From Brumimicrobium sp040882265 (GTDB lineage Bacteria > Bacteroidota > Bacteroidia > Flavobacteriales_D > Crocinitomicaceae): a stretch of DNA of 48,116 bases. How positions within the stretch are numbered: position 1 is the first letter of the stretch; every line of letters starts with the position of its first letter. The DNA lies in assembly GCA_040882265.1 (NCBI GenBank), contig JBBEBO010000006.1:1-48116 (forward strand). Reading direction: 5' to 3'. A program made the translations under genes and the position numbers. This document shows, piece after piece, positions 1 through 10,430 of this stretch. The notes below the pieces were generated by a model, which saw only the letters and a program-made list of their open reading frames with translations, did not search any database and had not been told where the DNA came from.

Positions 1-2063
1 AAAATGATCAAACTTCATTTACTGATTTGAGTACAACATCTCACGGAACAATTGATCAATGGAGCTGGGATTTTACAACAAATTATATTGAAGACGATAA
101 TGCTCAGAATCCAAATGAAATTATGGGAGCGGCCGGTAATTATTCAACAACTTTACACGTTACAACAACTGAAGGTTGTATTGACTCAATTACAAATCAA
201 GTAGTTGTTAATCCACTTCCAGAAGTTGATTTTGATTGGGATGATGTTTGTGATGGAAATGAAATGGCATTTACTGATGAGTCAACTATTGAATCTGGAA
301 ATATTGCTGACTGGGATTGGGATTTTGGAGATAATAACGGAACTTCAACGCTTCAAAACGATGTTTACACATATTCCAATTTTGGTCTCTATGATGTTAC
401 ATTGACTTTGACATCTGATAGTGGTTGTGTTGACTCTGATGTTCATCAAGTAGAAGTTTGGGCGCAGCCTACAGCAGATTTTGATTTTACGAATACTTGT
501 GATTTAAGTGAATTATCTTTTGAAAGTACTTCCAATGGTAACGGTGGTGTATTAGACTTATATCAATGGGATGTTGAGTCTAATGGAAGTATTGATTACA
601 CAGGAACTCAAGGAGAACATGTTTATCCAACTGATGGCTTCTTTGATTTAACACATATTGTAGTAACTGAGGATGGTTGTAGTGACACAATTTCAGAAGA
701 AGTTACAGTATATGCATTACCTCAAGCTGACTGGAGCAATGTTTCAGTATGTGAAGATGCTCAAAGTGAATTTATTGATAACTCAAGTATTAATCCTGTT
801 GATGGTGGCGTTATAACTGATTGGGAATGGAGCTTTGGAGATGGAAATCAATCAAGTGACCAAAACCCAATCCATCAATATGGAGCAGAAAATGTTTATG
901 ATGTTGAGCTAATCGTTTCAACAAACTATGGGTGTGAAGATACGTTAGAGCAAACAGTTGACGTTTGGCCTTTACCTGAAGTAGATTTTAGCCATATTGA
1001 CGTTTGCTTAGAATATGCAACTGAATTCACAGATGAATCTACAGTTTCAAATGATTTTACAAATAACTCAAATGCACAATGGGATTGGGATTTTGGCGAT
1101 GGAAACTCTTCTAATGCTCAAAATCCGAACTATACTTATCAAGCAGATGGTATTTATGATGTAACTTTAGTTGTTACTTCAAATAATGAATGTGTTAATG
1201 AGGTTACATTACCAATCACAGTTCACCCCAAACCAGAAGCGAGTTTTATTGGTACTAATTTATCAGGTTGCTCGCCTGTTTGCCCTGAGGTAACTTCAAC
1301 ATCTCTTGTTAATAGCCCGTCAAATATTGATGAATATAGCTGGGAACTTAGTGATGGCAGTTCTATTCAAAGTAGCAACCCAAATTATATGGAGTGTTTT
1401 GAAAACAATTCTGGTAATACTATTATTTACGGACTTGAATTAATAGTAACTACAAATGAAGGATGCCAAGACTCCCATTTTGAACCAAATTATTTTGAAA
1501 TATATCATTACCCGATTGCTGACTTTTACTTTGAGCCTGAAGAACCAGATGTAATAAACAATGAAATTGAGTTTACAAATACTTCAAGTTATGCTGATTC
1601 TTATGATTGGAACTTTTACAACGTTGGTGAATCTACTCAGATCAATCCAATTATAGAGTTTCCAGCTGAAGCGGATGACTATATAGTTCGAATGATTGCT
1701 GCTACAGATTACGGTTGTAACGATACAGCAAGAGCGGTAATTGAAATTGCTGATAGACTCATATTTTATGTTCCTAATACATTTACACCAGATAATGATA
1801 ACTTCAATGAAACATTTCAACCTGTTTTCACTTCTGGTTTTGATCCAAGTGATTATACTCTTTTAATTTTTAATCGATGGGGAGAAGTAGTTTTTGAATC
1901 TAACGATACAAATGTAGGCTGGAATGGGACATATGGTACTGATAATAATAATAATAATAATAATATTGTGAAAGATGGTACTTATGTATGGAAGATAGAG
2001 TTTCGAGAAACAATGTCTGATAAACGTCATGTTGAAAGAGGGCATGTTAATGTATTAAGGTAA
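1..2063 (+). CDS. PKD-repeat protein with type B T9SS C-terminal sorting domain (5' truncated)
   Basis: The reading frame is open to the left window edge, so the true start lies outside; the first visible codons already read as a PKD-type strand (TSFTDLSTTS). What is visible is a chain of PKD-like Ig modules, each with a W-x-WDFGDG signature and paired Cys (VC...GC), about 80-90 residues apart. The last ~95 residues, from FYVPNTFTPDNDN to the end, match the CHU_C/gliding-motility C-terminal domain (TIGR04131), including the FNRWGEVVFE and DGTYVWKI motifs. In the family this domain directs secretion through the type IX system to the cell surface. A run of seven Asn sits inside this domain. The C-terminal two thirds is paralogous to the next gene. 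Function is likely an adhesin or surface scaffold; no enzyme domain is visible in the part present. Confidence 0.9.
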   Translation, partial: NDQTSFTDLSTTSHGTIDQWSWDFTTNYIEDDNAQNPNEIMGAAGNYSTTLHVTTTEGCIDSITNQVVVNPLPEVDFDWDDVCDGNEMAFTDESTIESGNIADWDWDFGDNNGTSTLQNDVYTYSNFGLYDVTLTLTSDSGCVDSDVHQVEVWAQPTADFDFTNTCDLSELSFESTSNGNGGVLDLYQWDVESNGSIDYTGTQGEHVYPTDGFFDLTHIVVTEDGCSDTISEEVTVYALPQADWSNVSVCEDAQSEFIDNSSINPVDGGVITDWEWSFGDGNQSSDQNPIHQYGAENVYDVELIVSTNYGCEDTLEQTVDVWPLPEVDFSHIDVCLEYATEFTDESTVSNDFTNNSNAQWDWDFGDGNSSNAQNPNYTYQADGIYDVTLVVTSNNECVNEVTLPITVHPKPEASFIGTNLSGCSPVCPEVTSTSLVNSPSNIDEYSWELSDGSSIQSSNPNYMECFENNSGNTIIYGLELIVTTNEGCQDSHFEPNYFEIYHYPIADFYFEPEEPDVINNEIEFTNTSSYADSYDWNFYNVGESTQINPIIEFPAEADDYIVRMIAATDYGCNDTARAVIEIADRLIFYVPNTFTPDNDNFNETFQPVFTSGFDPSDYTLLIFNRWGEVVFESNDTNVGWNGTYGTDNNNNNNNIVKDGTYVWKIEFRETMSDKRHVERGHVNVLR
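1944..1964 (+). repeat. (AAT)7 trinucleotide microsatellite encoding poly-Asn
   Basis: Seven perfect AAT units, in frame, give seven consecutive Asn in the sorting domain of the upstream PKD protein. The paralogous domain in the next gene has no such run at the same place. Length changes here would add or remove Asn without a frameshift. Confidence 0.9.
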
Positions 2064-2068
2064 TAATT

Positions 2069-2076
2069 TATATTTG
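2069..2076 (+). promoter_or_regulatory. Bacteroidetes -7 box (TATATTTG) upstream of second PKD gene
   Basis: TATATTTG fits the TAnnTTTG element of Bacteroidetes primary-sigma promoters and lies 27 bases before the ATG at 2104. No TTG is found at the usual 19-base distance upstream, so this is a partial match. Confidence 0.45.
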
Positions 2077-2103
2077 TATTTTTTTAAAACAAACACTAAT
2101 CTT

Positions 2104-5100
2104 ATGCGAAATACTTTACGTTTTTTATTTCTCTTATTATTTGTAAACATCAGCTACTCTCAACTTGAAGGATCTAATTGGTATTTTGGTGATTTTGCTG
2201 GAGTTGAATTTTCATCAGGAAACCCACTACCTGTTTTTGATGGNNNNNNNNNNNNNNNNNNNNNNNNNNNNNNNNNNNNNNNNNNNNNNNNNNNNNNNNN
2301 NNNNNNNNNNNNNNNNNNNNNNNNNNNNNNNNNNNNNNNNNNNGTGATTTTGCTGGAGTTGAATTTTCATCAGGAAACCCACTACCTGTTTTTGATGGAC
2401 AATTAATTACGTATGAAGGTTGTGCGAGTGTCTCCAATAAAACTGGAGACTTGTTATTTTATACAGATGGTTCTTTTGTATATGATAAAAATCACAATGT
2501 AATGCCCAATGGTGCTGGATTGTTTGGAGATCCTAGCTCTGTTCAATCAGCTGTGGTTTGTCCTAAACCAGGCACATGGAACCCTGCTTTAGGGCAATTT
2601 GATGGATATATTATATGTACAGTTGATAATGAGGGCGGACCAGATGGTGTGAGGTGGTCTGAAGTTGATATGACAGCAAATGCCGGAAATGGAGATGTTG
2701 TTGTAGCGACAAAGAACACACTCTTAATTGGTACTACAACAGTTGAAGCTGCTAACTTTGCAAAACATGATAATGGGTGTGATTATTGGCTGTTGACAAA
2801 AGAAGTGAATAACAATACGTGGCAAGTTTTTCCAGTTACAGATTTAGGAGTAGAAAACGCTCCAGTAGTCAGTAATCAAGGACCAGTTACTGATCGAACA
2901 TGGGGAACAATTAAAGCAAACCCCAATAGTGATGTTGTAGCACACTCTAATAGAGATGCGGGAGTTAATGTGTATGACTTTAACAAACTGACTGGGCAGT
3001 TAAATTTTAAGTACGGTGATTTTATCGGAAATCATTATTCATTGGAGTTCTCTCCTAACGGTAGGTTTCTTTATTATGTTTGTTTATCTGACCCTAATAT
3101 TTATCAACTTGATTTAAATACTGCTAATCAAGTAGATTTTACAGCTTCTAGAGTAATAATTGGTACAACTGCAAATAATGCTCATGCATACAGGTTAGGA
3201 GCTCTTCAACTTGGACCAGATGGGAAAATATATTTAGCCCTAGTTGGCTCAACTTTTTTAGGTATAATTAATAATCCAGATTTACTTGGTGCTGCTGCTA
3301 ATTACTCCGATAACGCTGTAGATATTTCTGGTACAAATTTAAATGGGAGTTCCACTGTAGTTAGACTTGGGCTACCTTCTTTTCCCAACTTTTTCTTACA
3401 AACGCCTAAGTACATTGTTTATAATCAGTATTGTAATAGTTTAGATGGCGCTTTATCCTTGTCTAACTATGAAGATTTATATAATCAGCATTGGTATGTA
3501 GCACCTTCAGGAAATGCTTTTGCTAACACTCCAAATTCTAATGATTCGTCTTATTTAGCTACACTCAACCCAGGTGATTATGACGTAAAAGTCGTACTGG
3601 ATTATGGGTGTTTCTTGGATAGCATAACTCAATCTATCGAAGTTGTTCCACCAACGGATTCTGTTGATCTTGGAAATGATACTTGCTTTGTGTCAGACTT
3701 TACACTTGATGCTGGTAATGGCTATGATTTCTATGAATGGCAAGATAGCACGGTAAACCAAACTTTTGATGTGACTGAACATGGTACTTACAGTTGCGAA
3801 GTTGGTACATTAGGGAGTAACCTTGTTTACAACGGAGATTTTGAGGAAGGAAATATTGGTTTCAATACTGAATACAATTACGACGCAAACAGTACTTCAC
3901 AAGGTGGATATTCAGTAGGCACAGATGTTACAAATGGTTGGTGGGCAAACTGTCCTGATCATACATCTGGTTCTGGAAACATGATGATTATTGATGCAGC
4001 ATGTGGGTCAAACGGCATTCCTGGTGGAGCGGATTTATGGTGCCAAACAATACAAATTCAGCCTAATACAGATTATGTTTTTTCTGCTTGGATGGCAAAC
4101 GGCAACACTTCTAATAGTACTGCTCAATTGGGATTTTATTTTAATGGAGGAATCGTTGGTGATACACTAACAAGTAATCCTGGAAGTTGTGATTGGACTC
4201 AGTACAGTCAAATATGGAATTCTGGTACTCTTACTTCAGTTGAAATCTGCTTGAAAGAATTAACCTTGATTTGTTCGGGTGCCGATTTTATAGTTGATGA
4301 CATTAGTTTTTCTCCGATTTGTTATCAATCTGATACAATTGTAGTTCATCCAGAACCAGTAGCAAACTTTGTTTCTGATACTGTTTGCGCTAATTTACTG
4401 ACTAACTTTACTGATATAAGTACTACTGAAACAGGTACAGTCTCTGGCTGGAATTGGGATTTTCAAAACGATGGTTTAGTTGATGAAAATGTCCAAAATC
4501 CTACTAATGAATATAATACTCACGGAAATCACGATGTTAACTTACTCGTCACAAACAGTCACGGGTGTGAAAATGATACAACGCTTTCTGTTGAAGTACA
4601 TCCGAATCCAACTCCTGATTTCACAACAAATGATGTTTGTCTTAATGATACAATGAGCTTTGTGAATGCTTCATCCATTGATTATGGTCAGTTGACTACT
4701 TATGAATGGGATTTCGATGACGGAAATATTTCAAATGATGCAAATACTCAACACTTATATATCGCTCCTGGCACTTATGATGTACAATTGACTGCTACTT
4801 CTGAAGAGGGATGTATTGCAGATACAATTATTTCAACAACAGTTATAGATTTACCAATTGCTGACTTTACTTTTATTAATACTTGTGATTTAGATAGCTT
4901 AGAGTTCGACAATACCGCTCAAGGTAATGGAGGAACTATCGATCAAGTTTTTTGGGATGTTGAGTCTGATAATGTTGTTGACTATGTTGGCGATGATGGA
5001 GCTCATATATATCCTTCTAATGGCTTTTATGATATTACTCAAGTTATTGAAACGACAGATGGTTGTAGAGATACAGTTACACAAGAAGTTATAGTTTATT

Positions 5101-6428
5101 CAAAACCAGCAGCAGATTGGATAACAACTTCAGTTTGTGAGGATGTTGCAAGTGATTTTGCAAATAGTTCAGCTGTTGTAGATGTTGATAATGATGTTAT
5201 TACAGACTTCGAATGGGATTTTGGAGATGGAAATACTTCAACAATTGAAAACCCTACCAATCAATATGGGGCTGAAAATATTTACGATGTTGAGTTAATT
5301 GTGACAACTAACTATGGTTGTAAAGATACTTTGATGGAGTCAGCAACAGTTTGGCCTCTTCCTGAAGTAGATTTTAGTCCGACTGATGTTTGCTTAGATT
5401 TCGCAACTCAATTTACAGATGAATCTACAATTTCGAACAGTTTCACCAATAATTCGAATGTGCAATGGGATTGGGATTTTGGTGATGGAGGAGCATCAAA
5501 TGCTCAAAACCCAAATTATACATATCAAGTTGATGGTGTTTTTGATGCGACTTTAATAGTAACTTCAAATAATGGATGTGTCAATGAAACCACATTACCA
5601 GTTACAGTTCATCCAAAGCCTGAAGCAAGTTTTATTGGTACAAACTTATCTGGTTGTTCTCCTATATGTCCTGAAATTGTCTCTACTTCTACAGTAGATA
5701 ACCCTTCATCATTGTCAAACTTTAAATGGAAACTGGGAAATAGTATTGTACAAGATGGCTCTTCAGCTTCTTTGGGTGAATGCATTGACAACAATGGTGG
5801 AGATGTGAGTTTTTATGATTTAGAGCTTACAGTTACTTCAAATGAAGGCTGTGTTGATACATTTCTTGAAGCAGACTATATTCAAGTTTATCATAACCCT
5901 ATCGCAAACTTCACTTTTGACCCTTCAAATCCAGATGTTATGAATACGGAAGTACGTTTTTTAAATAGTTCATTGTATGCGGATCAATATGATTGGGACT
6001 TCTATTTTGTAGGAGCGTCTTCAAAAGTTAATCCTATTGTTGATTTTCCTGCAGAAGCTGATGATTATGACGTTAGACTTGTTGTAGAAACAGATGAAGG
6101 ATGTTTAGATACTGCAAGAGCAGTTGTGAAAATTGAAGATAAAATTGTGTTTTATGTTCCTAACACATTTACCCCTGATGGCGATTTGGTTAATAATTTG
6201 TTTCAGCCAGTTTTTACATCGGGTTATGAACCAAATGATATCAACTTATTGATCTTTAACAGATGGGGAGAAGTTGTTTTTGAAACAAATAACATTGATA
6301 AAGGATGGGATGGTTATTACAAAAATGAACCAGTGCCTGATGGTACTTATGTTTGGAAAATCGAATTTACTGAAACAATGTCTGATAAACGTCATGTTGA
6401 AACTGGTCATGTAAACGTTATAAGGTAA
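2104..6428 (+). CDS. Large PKD-repeat protein with type B T9SS sorting domain (interrupted by a false gap)
   Basis: ATG at 2104 opens a clear signal peptide (MRNTLRFLFLLLFVNISYSQ). An earlier TTG at 2074 is in frame but would place extra residues before it. The frame is interrupted by 100 N, but removing the N run and one of the two identical 55-bp flanks leaves one continuous frame of exactly 1389 codons plus stop. In that numbering: signal peptide 1-20; a WD/propeller-like N-terminal region to ~390 of a kind common in flavobacterial secreted proteins (NWYFGDFAG, DYWLLTK, SLEFSPNGRFLYYV); a carbohydrate-binding-like jelly-roll module ~520-690 (LVYNGDFEEG ... DFIVDDISFSP); PKD repeats ~690-1290; CHU_C type B sorting domain ~1297-1389. 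Probably secreted to the cell surface; its role may be adhesion or polysaccharide binding. No catalytic motif was recognised. Confidence 0.85.
2189..2398. other. 100-N gap flanked by identical 55-bp sequences (assembly artefact)
   Basis: Bases 2189-2243 and 2344-2398 are identical, with the N run (2244-2343) between. Such an exact overlap is what remains when two de Bruijn contigs sharing a k-mer of 55 are scaffolded with a default 100-N spacer. Collapsing one copy plus the N run removes 155 bases and restores one frame across the junction. Confidence 0.9.
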
Positions 6429-6475
6429 ATTAAAATTGATGAAATTTGACTATATTGTGTCAATAATTTTAGAAA

Positions 6476-6889
6476 ATGATTGAAAAAGGAAAGGTGTGTG
6501 TATTGATTGATGACGATGATGATGATCAATTGATTTTCTCCACTACTTTAAATAAATATTTTCCAGAATATGCGTTTATGTCTTTTTCGAGTTTTACCAA
6601 AGCACAAGAAGCTTTAAATGATCACGCTAATGATATAGGTGCTGTTTTTATTGATTTAAATATGCCTCGAGTTGATGGAAAAGAGAGTTTAACCCTACTG
6701 CGTGAAAATCCAATGTTTGAACAAACACCTTTAATTATTTACTCAACTTCTAATAACCCAGACGATGTTAATGAGTGTTTAAAAAATGGAGCGACTGCCT
6801 TTATAACAAAACCTTCTAAGATTGTTACTCTAATAGACGAACTGTCAAACTATTTTTTACCTTCTGAAGAACTTAAGCTAAAAGGTTAA
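6476..6889 (+). CDS. Single-domain response regulator (CheY-like)
   Basis: The 137-residue protein is one receiver domain and nothing else. Visible are the acidic pocket in a run of six Asp (12-17), the phosphoacceptor D60 in FIDLNMP, the switch Ser/Thr at S90-T91, and the conserved K112 in ITKPS. With no output domain it probably works by binding a partner protein, like CheY, Rcp1 or Spo0F. No histidine kinase is adjacent, so its cognate kinase is unknown. It ends on the opposite strand's gene: the last four bases, TTAA, carry the stop codons of both convergent genes. The start ATG at 6476 fits the family's N-terminus. Confidence 0.9.
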   Translation: MIEKGKVCVLIDDDDDDQLIFSTTLNKYFPEYAFMSFSSFTKAQEALNDHANDIGAVFIDLNMPRVDGKESLTLLRENPMFEQTPLIIYSTSNNPDDVNECLKNGATAFITKPSKIVTLIDELSNYFLPSEELKLKG

Positions 6890-8082
6890 GCTTTATCAAA
6901 AGCATTTAAAATAATATCTACGGCGATTTTTGTTTCTTTCATGCTTATGTTTAATGGTGGACTTAAACGAAAACTATTTGGGTGAGATAAGAACCAAAAG
7001 CTGATAAGCCCTTGTTCTAAACAACTTTTAACAACTTTTGCTACAATTTCATCGCTTTTCATGTCGATTGCAAACATTAACCCAACTCTTCTTACAGCTA
7101 AAACTTTAGGATGTTTTGAAAGAGTATTTTCAATAAATTGCCCTTTTTCCTCTATGTTTTGGTAGTTTATTTCAGAAGTCATTACATCTAAACAAGCAGT
7201 TGCTGCAGCACAAACAACAGGGTGTCCGCCAAATGTTGTGATGTGCCCTAGTATTGGATCATGAGAAAGAAGTTTCATGTTTTCATAACTACTTACGAAA
7301 GCACCAATCGGCATACCACCCCCAAGGGCTTTTCCTAATGTAAGTATGTCTGGAGTAACATTACTGTGGTTAAAAGCAAATAATTTTCCTGTACGACCAA
7401 TTCCACACTGAATTTCATCAAAAATCAAAAGCGTACCAGTTTTATTGCAACGGAGTCTTAATGCTTGTAAATACACAGAGTCTGCTTGTCTTACTCCAGC
7501 ATCTCCTTGAACAGGCTCTATGATAACTGCAGCAGTGTTTTCTGTTATTTTTGATAAATCTTCAAGGGAATTGTGTTCAATAAAGTGAACATTCGGTAAA
7601 AGCGGTTGAAAAGGCTTTTTTTTGCTTTCATTTCCAGAAACACTTAGCGAGCCGTGGGTACTTCCATGATAAGAGCCATGACAAGAAATGATTTCTTTCC
7701 TTCCTGTAACTCTTTTAGCCAATTTCAAAGCCGCTTCGTTTGCTTCTGTTCCAGAGTTTACGGTGTATACGCAGTTCAATTCTTTCGGCAATAAAGCCGT
7801 TAGTTTCTCAGCTAAAGCTATTTGAGCATCTTGGATGAACTCGCCATAAACCATAACGTGTAAATGACGATCTATTTGTTTTTTTAATGCTTCAACAACC
7901 TTGGGGTGATTATGTCCAATGTTATTTACAGCTACACCAGCAATCATATCTATGTATGCTTTGCCGTTTTTATCATAAATATAACTGCCTTTTGCGAAGT
8001 CTACATCAATGAGGTACGGATAAGGATTTGTTTGCCCTTGAAGCTTTAGAAATTTATCTTTCGAATTTGTATTGCTTTTCAT
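6886..8082 (-). CDS. Class III PLP-dependent aminotransferase (aspartate aminotransferase family)
   Basis: A 398-residue fold-type I class III aminotransferase, related to acetylornithine/ornithine aminotransferases. It has the substrate/cofactor region VNSGTEANEAALKLA, the PLP-contacting DEIQCGIGRTG, and the Schiff-base lysine K251 in LTLGKALGGG. Such enzymes move an amino group from an omega-amino or amino-acid donor to a 2-oxo acid; the exact substrate cannot be told from sequence, so argD or rocD is not assigned. I chose the ATG at 8082 over an upstream in-frame TTG at 8088. The gene lies 27 bases after the transketolase C-subunit gene and is probably the last gene of that operon. It overlaps the convergent response-regulator gene by four bases. 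Confidence 0.88.
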   Translation of the reverse strand: MKSNTNSKDKFLKLQGQTNPYPYLIDVDFAKGSYIYDKNGKAYIDMIAGVAVNNIGHNHPKVVEALKKQIDRHLHVMVYGEFIQDAQIALAEKLTALLPKELNCVYTVNSGTEANEAALKLAKRVTGRKEIISCHGSYHGSTHGSLSVSGNESKKKPFQPLLPNVHFIEHNSLEDLSKITENTAAVIIEPVQGDAGVRQADSVYLQALRLRCNKTGTLLIFDEIQCGIGRTGKLFAFNHSNVTPDILTLGKALGGGMPIGAFVSSYENMKLLSHDPILGHITTFGGHPVVCAAATACLDVMTSEINYQNIEEKGQFIENTLSKHPKVLAVRRVGLMFAIDMKSDEIVAKVVKSCLEQGLISFWFLSHPNSFRLSPPLNISMKETKIAVDIILNAFDKA

Positions 8083-8109
8083 AGCCAAACCTCTAAAAAA
8101 ACTATCTTT

Positions 8110-9072
8110 TTATCCTTTTTTGCGTTTAATAGCTTTTTTACTTGCTTTGATAATATCGGCTGTGTCTATACCATATTTAGTCATAAGTTCCGAAGGTTTT
8201 CCACTTTCTCCAAAAGTATCATTAACACCAACATATTCTTGAGGAACAGGATTGTTTCTAGTAATAACTTGTGCAACTGAGTCTCCTAATCCACCATTAA
8301 TCATATGCTCTTCAGCAGTAACAACACAGCCTGTTTTTGAAATAGTGTCAAGTATCGCTTTTTCATCTAAAGGTTTTATCGTGTGCATATTGATTACTTC
8401 AGCATCAATTCCTTCTTTTGCTAGCGCTTGTGCTGCCTCAACAGCTTTCCAAACAAGGTGACCGCAAGCAATAATCGAAACGTTTTTTCCTTCAAAAATA
8501 AAGTCTGCTTTTCCAATTTCAAACTTGCCTTCCGATTTAGTGAATATTGGCACCTTAGGACGACCAAAACGAAGATAAACAGGACCATCATGCTCAGCGA
8601 TTGCTTTAGTTGCAAGCTTAGTTTGATTAAAATCAGCAGGAACAATTACTGTCATGTTTGGCAACATTTTCATCATTCCAATATCTTCCAATATTTGATG
8701 AGTAGCTCCATCTTCTCCTAAAGTTAAACCAGCATGTGAAGCACAGATTTTAACATTTTTCTTAGAATAAGCAATTGATTGACGTATTTGATCGTAAACA
8801 CGACCAGTAGAAAAGTTGGCAAATGTACCCGTAAAAGGAATTTTCCCTCCTATGGTCATACCAGCTGCTATTCCCATCATATTAGCTTCTGCAATTCCAA
8901 CTTGAAAAAAGCGATCTGGAAAATCATCCTGAAATGCGTTCATTTTTAATGAACCTGTCAAATCCGCACAAAGACCTACAACGTTTTTGTTGGTTTTACC
9001 TATTTCGTGTAATCCTTCACCAAATCCAGACCTTGTGTCCTGTTCTCCTGTTACTTCAATATGCTTTTCCAT
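8110..9072 (-). CDS. Transketolase, C-terminal subunit
   Basis: A 320-residue protein matching the pyrimidine-binding (Pyr) and C-terminal domains of transketolase. It carries the Glu that activates the thiamine diphosphate ring (FFQVGIAEANMMGIAAGM) and the LGEDGATHQ loop. Together with the separate N-terminal subunit encoded upstream it should form a split transketolase moving two-carbon ketol units in the pentose phosphate pathway. Split forms are well known, but their two genes are normally adjacent; here a secreted vWA protein gene stands between them. Its ATG shares one base with the stop codon of that gene (TAATG), which suggests translational coupling. Confidence 0.92.
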   Translation of the reverse strand: MEKHIEVTGEQDTRSGFGEGLHEIGKTNKNVVGLCADLTGSLKMNAFQDDFPDRFFQVGIAEANMMGIAAGMTIGGKIPFTGTFANFSTGRVYDQIRQSIAYSKKNVKICASHAGLTLGEDGATHQILEDIGMMKMLPNMTVIVPADFNQTKLATKAIAEHDGPVYLRFGRPKVPIFTKSEGKFEIGKADFIFEGKNVSIIACGHLVWKAVEAAQALAKEGIDAEVINMHTIKPLDEKAILDTISKTGCVVTAEEHMINGGLGDSVAQVITRNNPVPQEYVGVNDTFGESGKPSELMTKYGIDTADIIKASKKAIKRKKG

Positions 9073-10424
9073 TACAAATTTAATGTTACTGATTTATTAG
9101 AATATATGCTAAAATTTTTAGTGCTAGTATAGTTAGTTGATTTTAAATGTTTTTTGCGGTAGACCACTTTATATTTACCAGGTTGTAGTACCCAACTGTC
9201 ATTTGTTTTTGTTTCGTCGAGGTCGCAAACCCATTCAAATTGATTATCTTCTTTAACTTGAAATATTTGGCCCGTTACAACCTTAGCAGAACGAAAATTA
9301 ACTGTTCCTGGTGCATCAATTGTTACTCTGGTGGTCGCACTCTGTGTTACTTCGATTGATTTATAAATTCTTGGAAGCGTCAATATCTCAAGGTCATATT
9401 TTCCCACAATATACTTTTGTTTTTCCCTGAATTTTTGAACGTTTAAGGTATTGAGTTCTCCTTTCTCCATTACTCTAACGTCAATATAATTACTATTTGT
9501 TGGTTCATCAAACTGAACATCTAAAAATCCTTGTGGAGTATCGAGTTCAATTATATTGTGCGTATTCCGCTTAAGTTTTATATTGTATTTACTTTTTTGT
9601 GGAAGTGTTTTTACAATTAAATCATACTTTTTACTCGGATCAATAACCAACGTGTCTGGAAGATTGTTTTCATTTAACGTATGGGTAAAAGTGTGCTTTA
9701 AATCAGTTGTCCCAGCTTCATACAAAAACATTGTCACGTCAGTTTCTTTAGGTGTACCATAAACTGTATTTAAATTAATTTGAACAGTGGTATTTACCAA
9801 AGCTTGGTTTACAACGTCTTTTAAAACCGCTTGAAAAGCTTGTGGATCTTCGGCGGATTTGTAGTTTCCAATACAATCAAACTGATCTAGGTACGACATA
9901 TCCATTCCTAAACCAATAATAAACGGACTAATTGTAATTCCCTTAGCTCTTAATTTATCTGCTATTACACACGGTTCGTCATCACAGGCTTCAACACCAT
10001 CAGTGATTAAAATGATAATATTACGAGATTTTTTATTTGGAAAATCACCAGCAGAAGCTTCTAAAGACCTAGCAATAGGGGTGGTTCCTTTTGCTCTGAT
10101 AGTTTTAATCTTATTGATAATATAGTCGTGATTACCTTTTTCAAAAGGAATCTCAAGTTTAGTGTCGGCACAATCTTGATAAGTTGCTGTAACGGGAGAC
10201 TGATGACCATAAACACGGAGTGCGATTTCTAAATCAGGAATACCCCTCAAACTATCAATTGATTTGATTAAGATATCTTTCGCTAAATTCAACCTTGTTT
10301 CATGTCCCCATTTTTTATTCATGGAGTTTGAGGCGTCAAACAGGAAGAGTATGCGCGTTAGTTCTTCTTGCGAGTAACTGACACTCGAAATGATAAGAGA
10401 TAATATTAGAATTGCTTTTTTCAA
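9072..10424 (-). CDS. Secreted von Willebrand factor A domain protein
   Basis: A 450-residue protein with a signal peptide (MKKAILILSLIISSVSYSQ) followed directly by a vWA domain. The metal-ion-dependent adhesion site is complete: D30-x-S32-x-S34 (DASNS), a Thr in KGTTPIARS, and Asp in LITDGVEACDD. The rest (about 215-450) is a string of beta-rich modules with no family I recognise. The start codon is TTG: the same frame has a stop only three codons upstream (the stop of the transketolase N gene), no ATG precedes the signal peptide, and the next Met is inside the vWA domain. It lies 6 bases after the transketolase N gene and overlaps the C gene by one base, so it sits in the middle of a split enzyme's operon. 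A periplasmic or surface metal-dependent binding role is likely, partner unknown. Confidence 0.85.
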   Translation of the reverse strand: MKKAILILSLIISSVSYSQEELTRILFLFDASNSMNKKWGHETRLNLAKDILIKSIDSLRGIPDLEIALRVYGHQSPVTATYQDCADTKLEIPFEKGNHDYIINKIKTIRAKGTTPIARSLEASAGDFPNKKSRNIIILITDGVEACDDEPCVIADKLRAKGITISPFIIGLGMDMSYLDQFDCIGNYKSAEDPQAFQAVLKDVVNQALVNTTVQINLNTVYGTPKETDVTMFLYEAGTTDLKHTFTHTLNENNLPDTLVIDPSKKYDLIVKTLPQKSKYNIKLKRNTHNIIELDTPQGFLDVQFDEPTNSNYIDVRVMEKGELNTLNVQKFREKQKYIVGKYDLEILTLPRIYKSIEVTQSATTRVTIDAPGTVNFRSAKVVTGQIFQVKEDNQFEWVCDLDETKTNDSWVLQPGKYKVVYRKKHLKSTNYTSTKNFSIYSNKSVTLNL

Positions 10425-10430
10425 ATCTTT

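Noticed and set aside
1..2063. CRISPR or DNA direct-repeat array in the PKD region
   Set aside because: The repetition is at protein level (PKD modules of ~80-90 residues) with diverged DNA; no regular short repeats with spacers.
2074..2451. Two separate genes on either side of the first N-gap
   Set aside because: The flanks are the same 55 bases, and joining them gives one frame; the start at 2451 is a mid-protein TTG.
8252..8721. Plus-strand ORFs over the transketolase C gene
   Set aside because: Antisense to a conserved enzyme, no start context or family.
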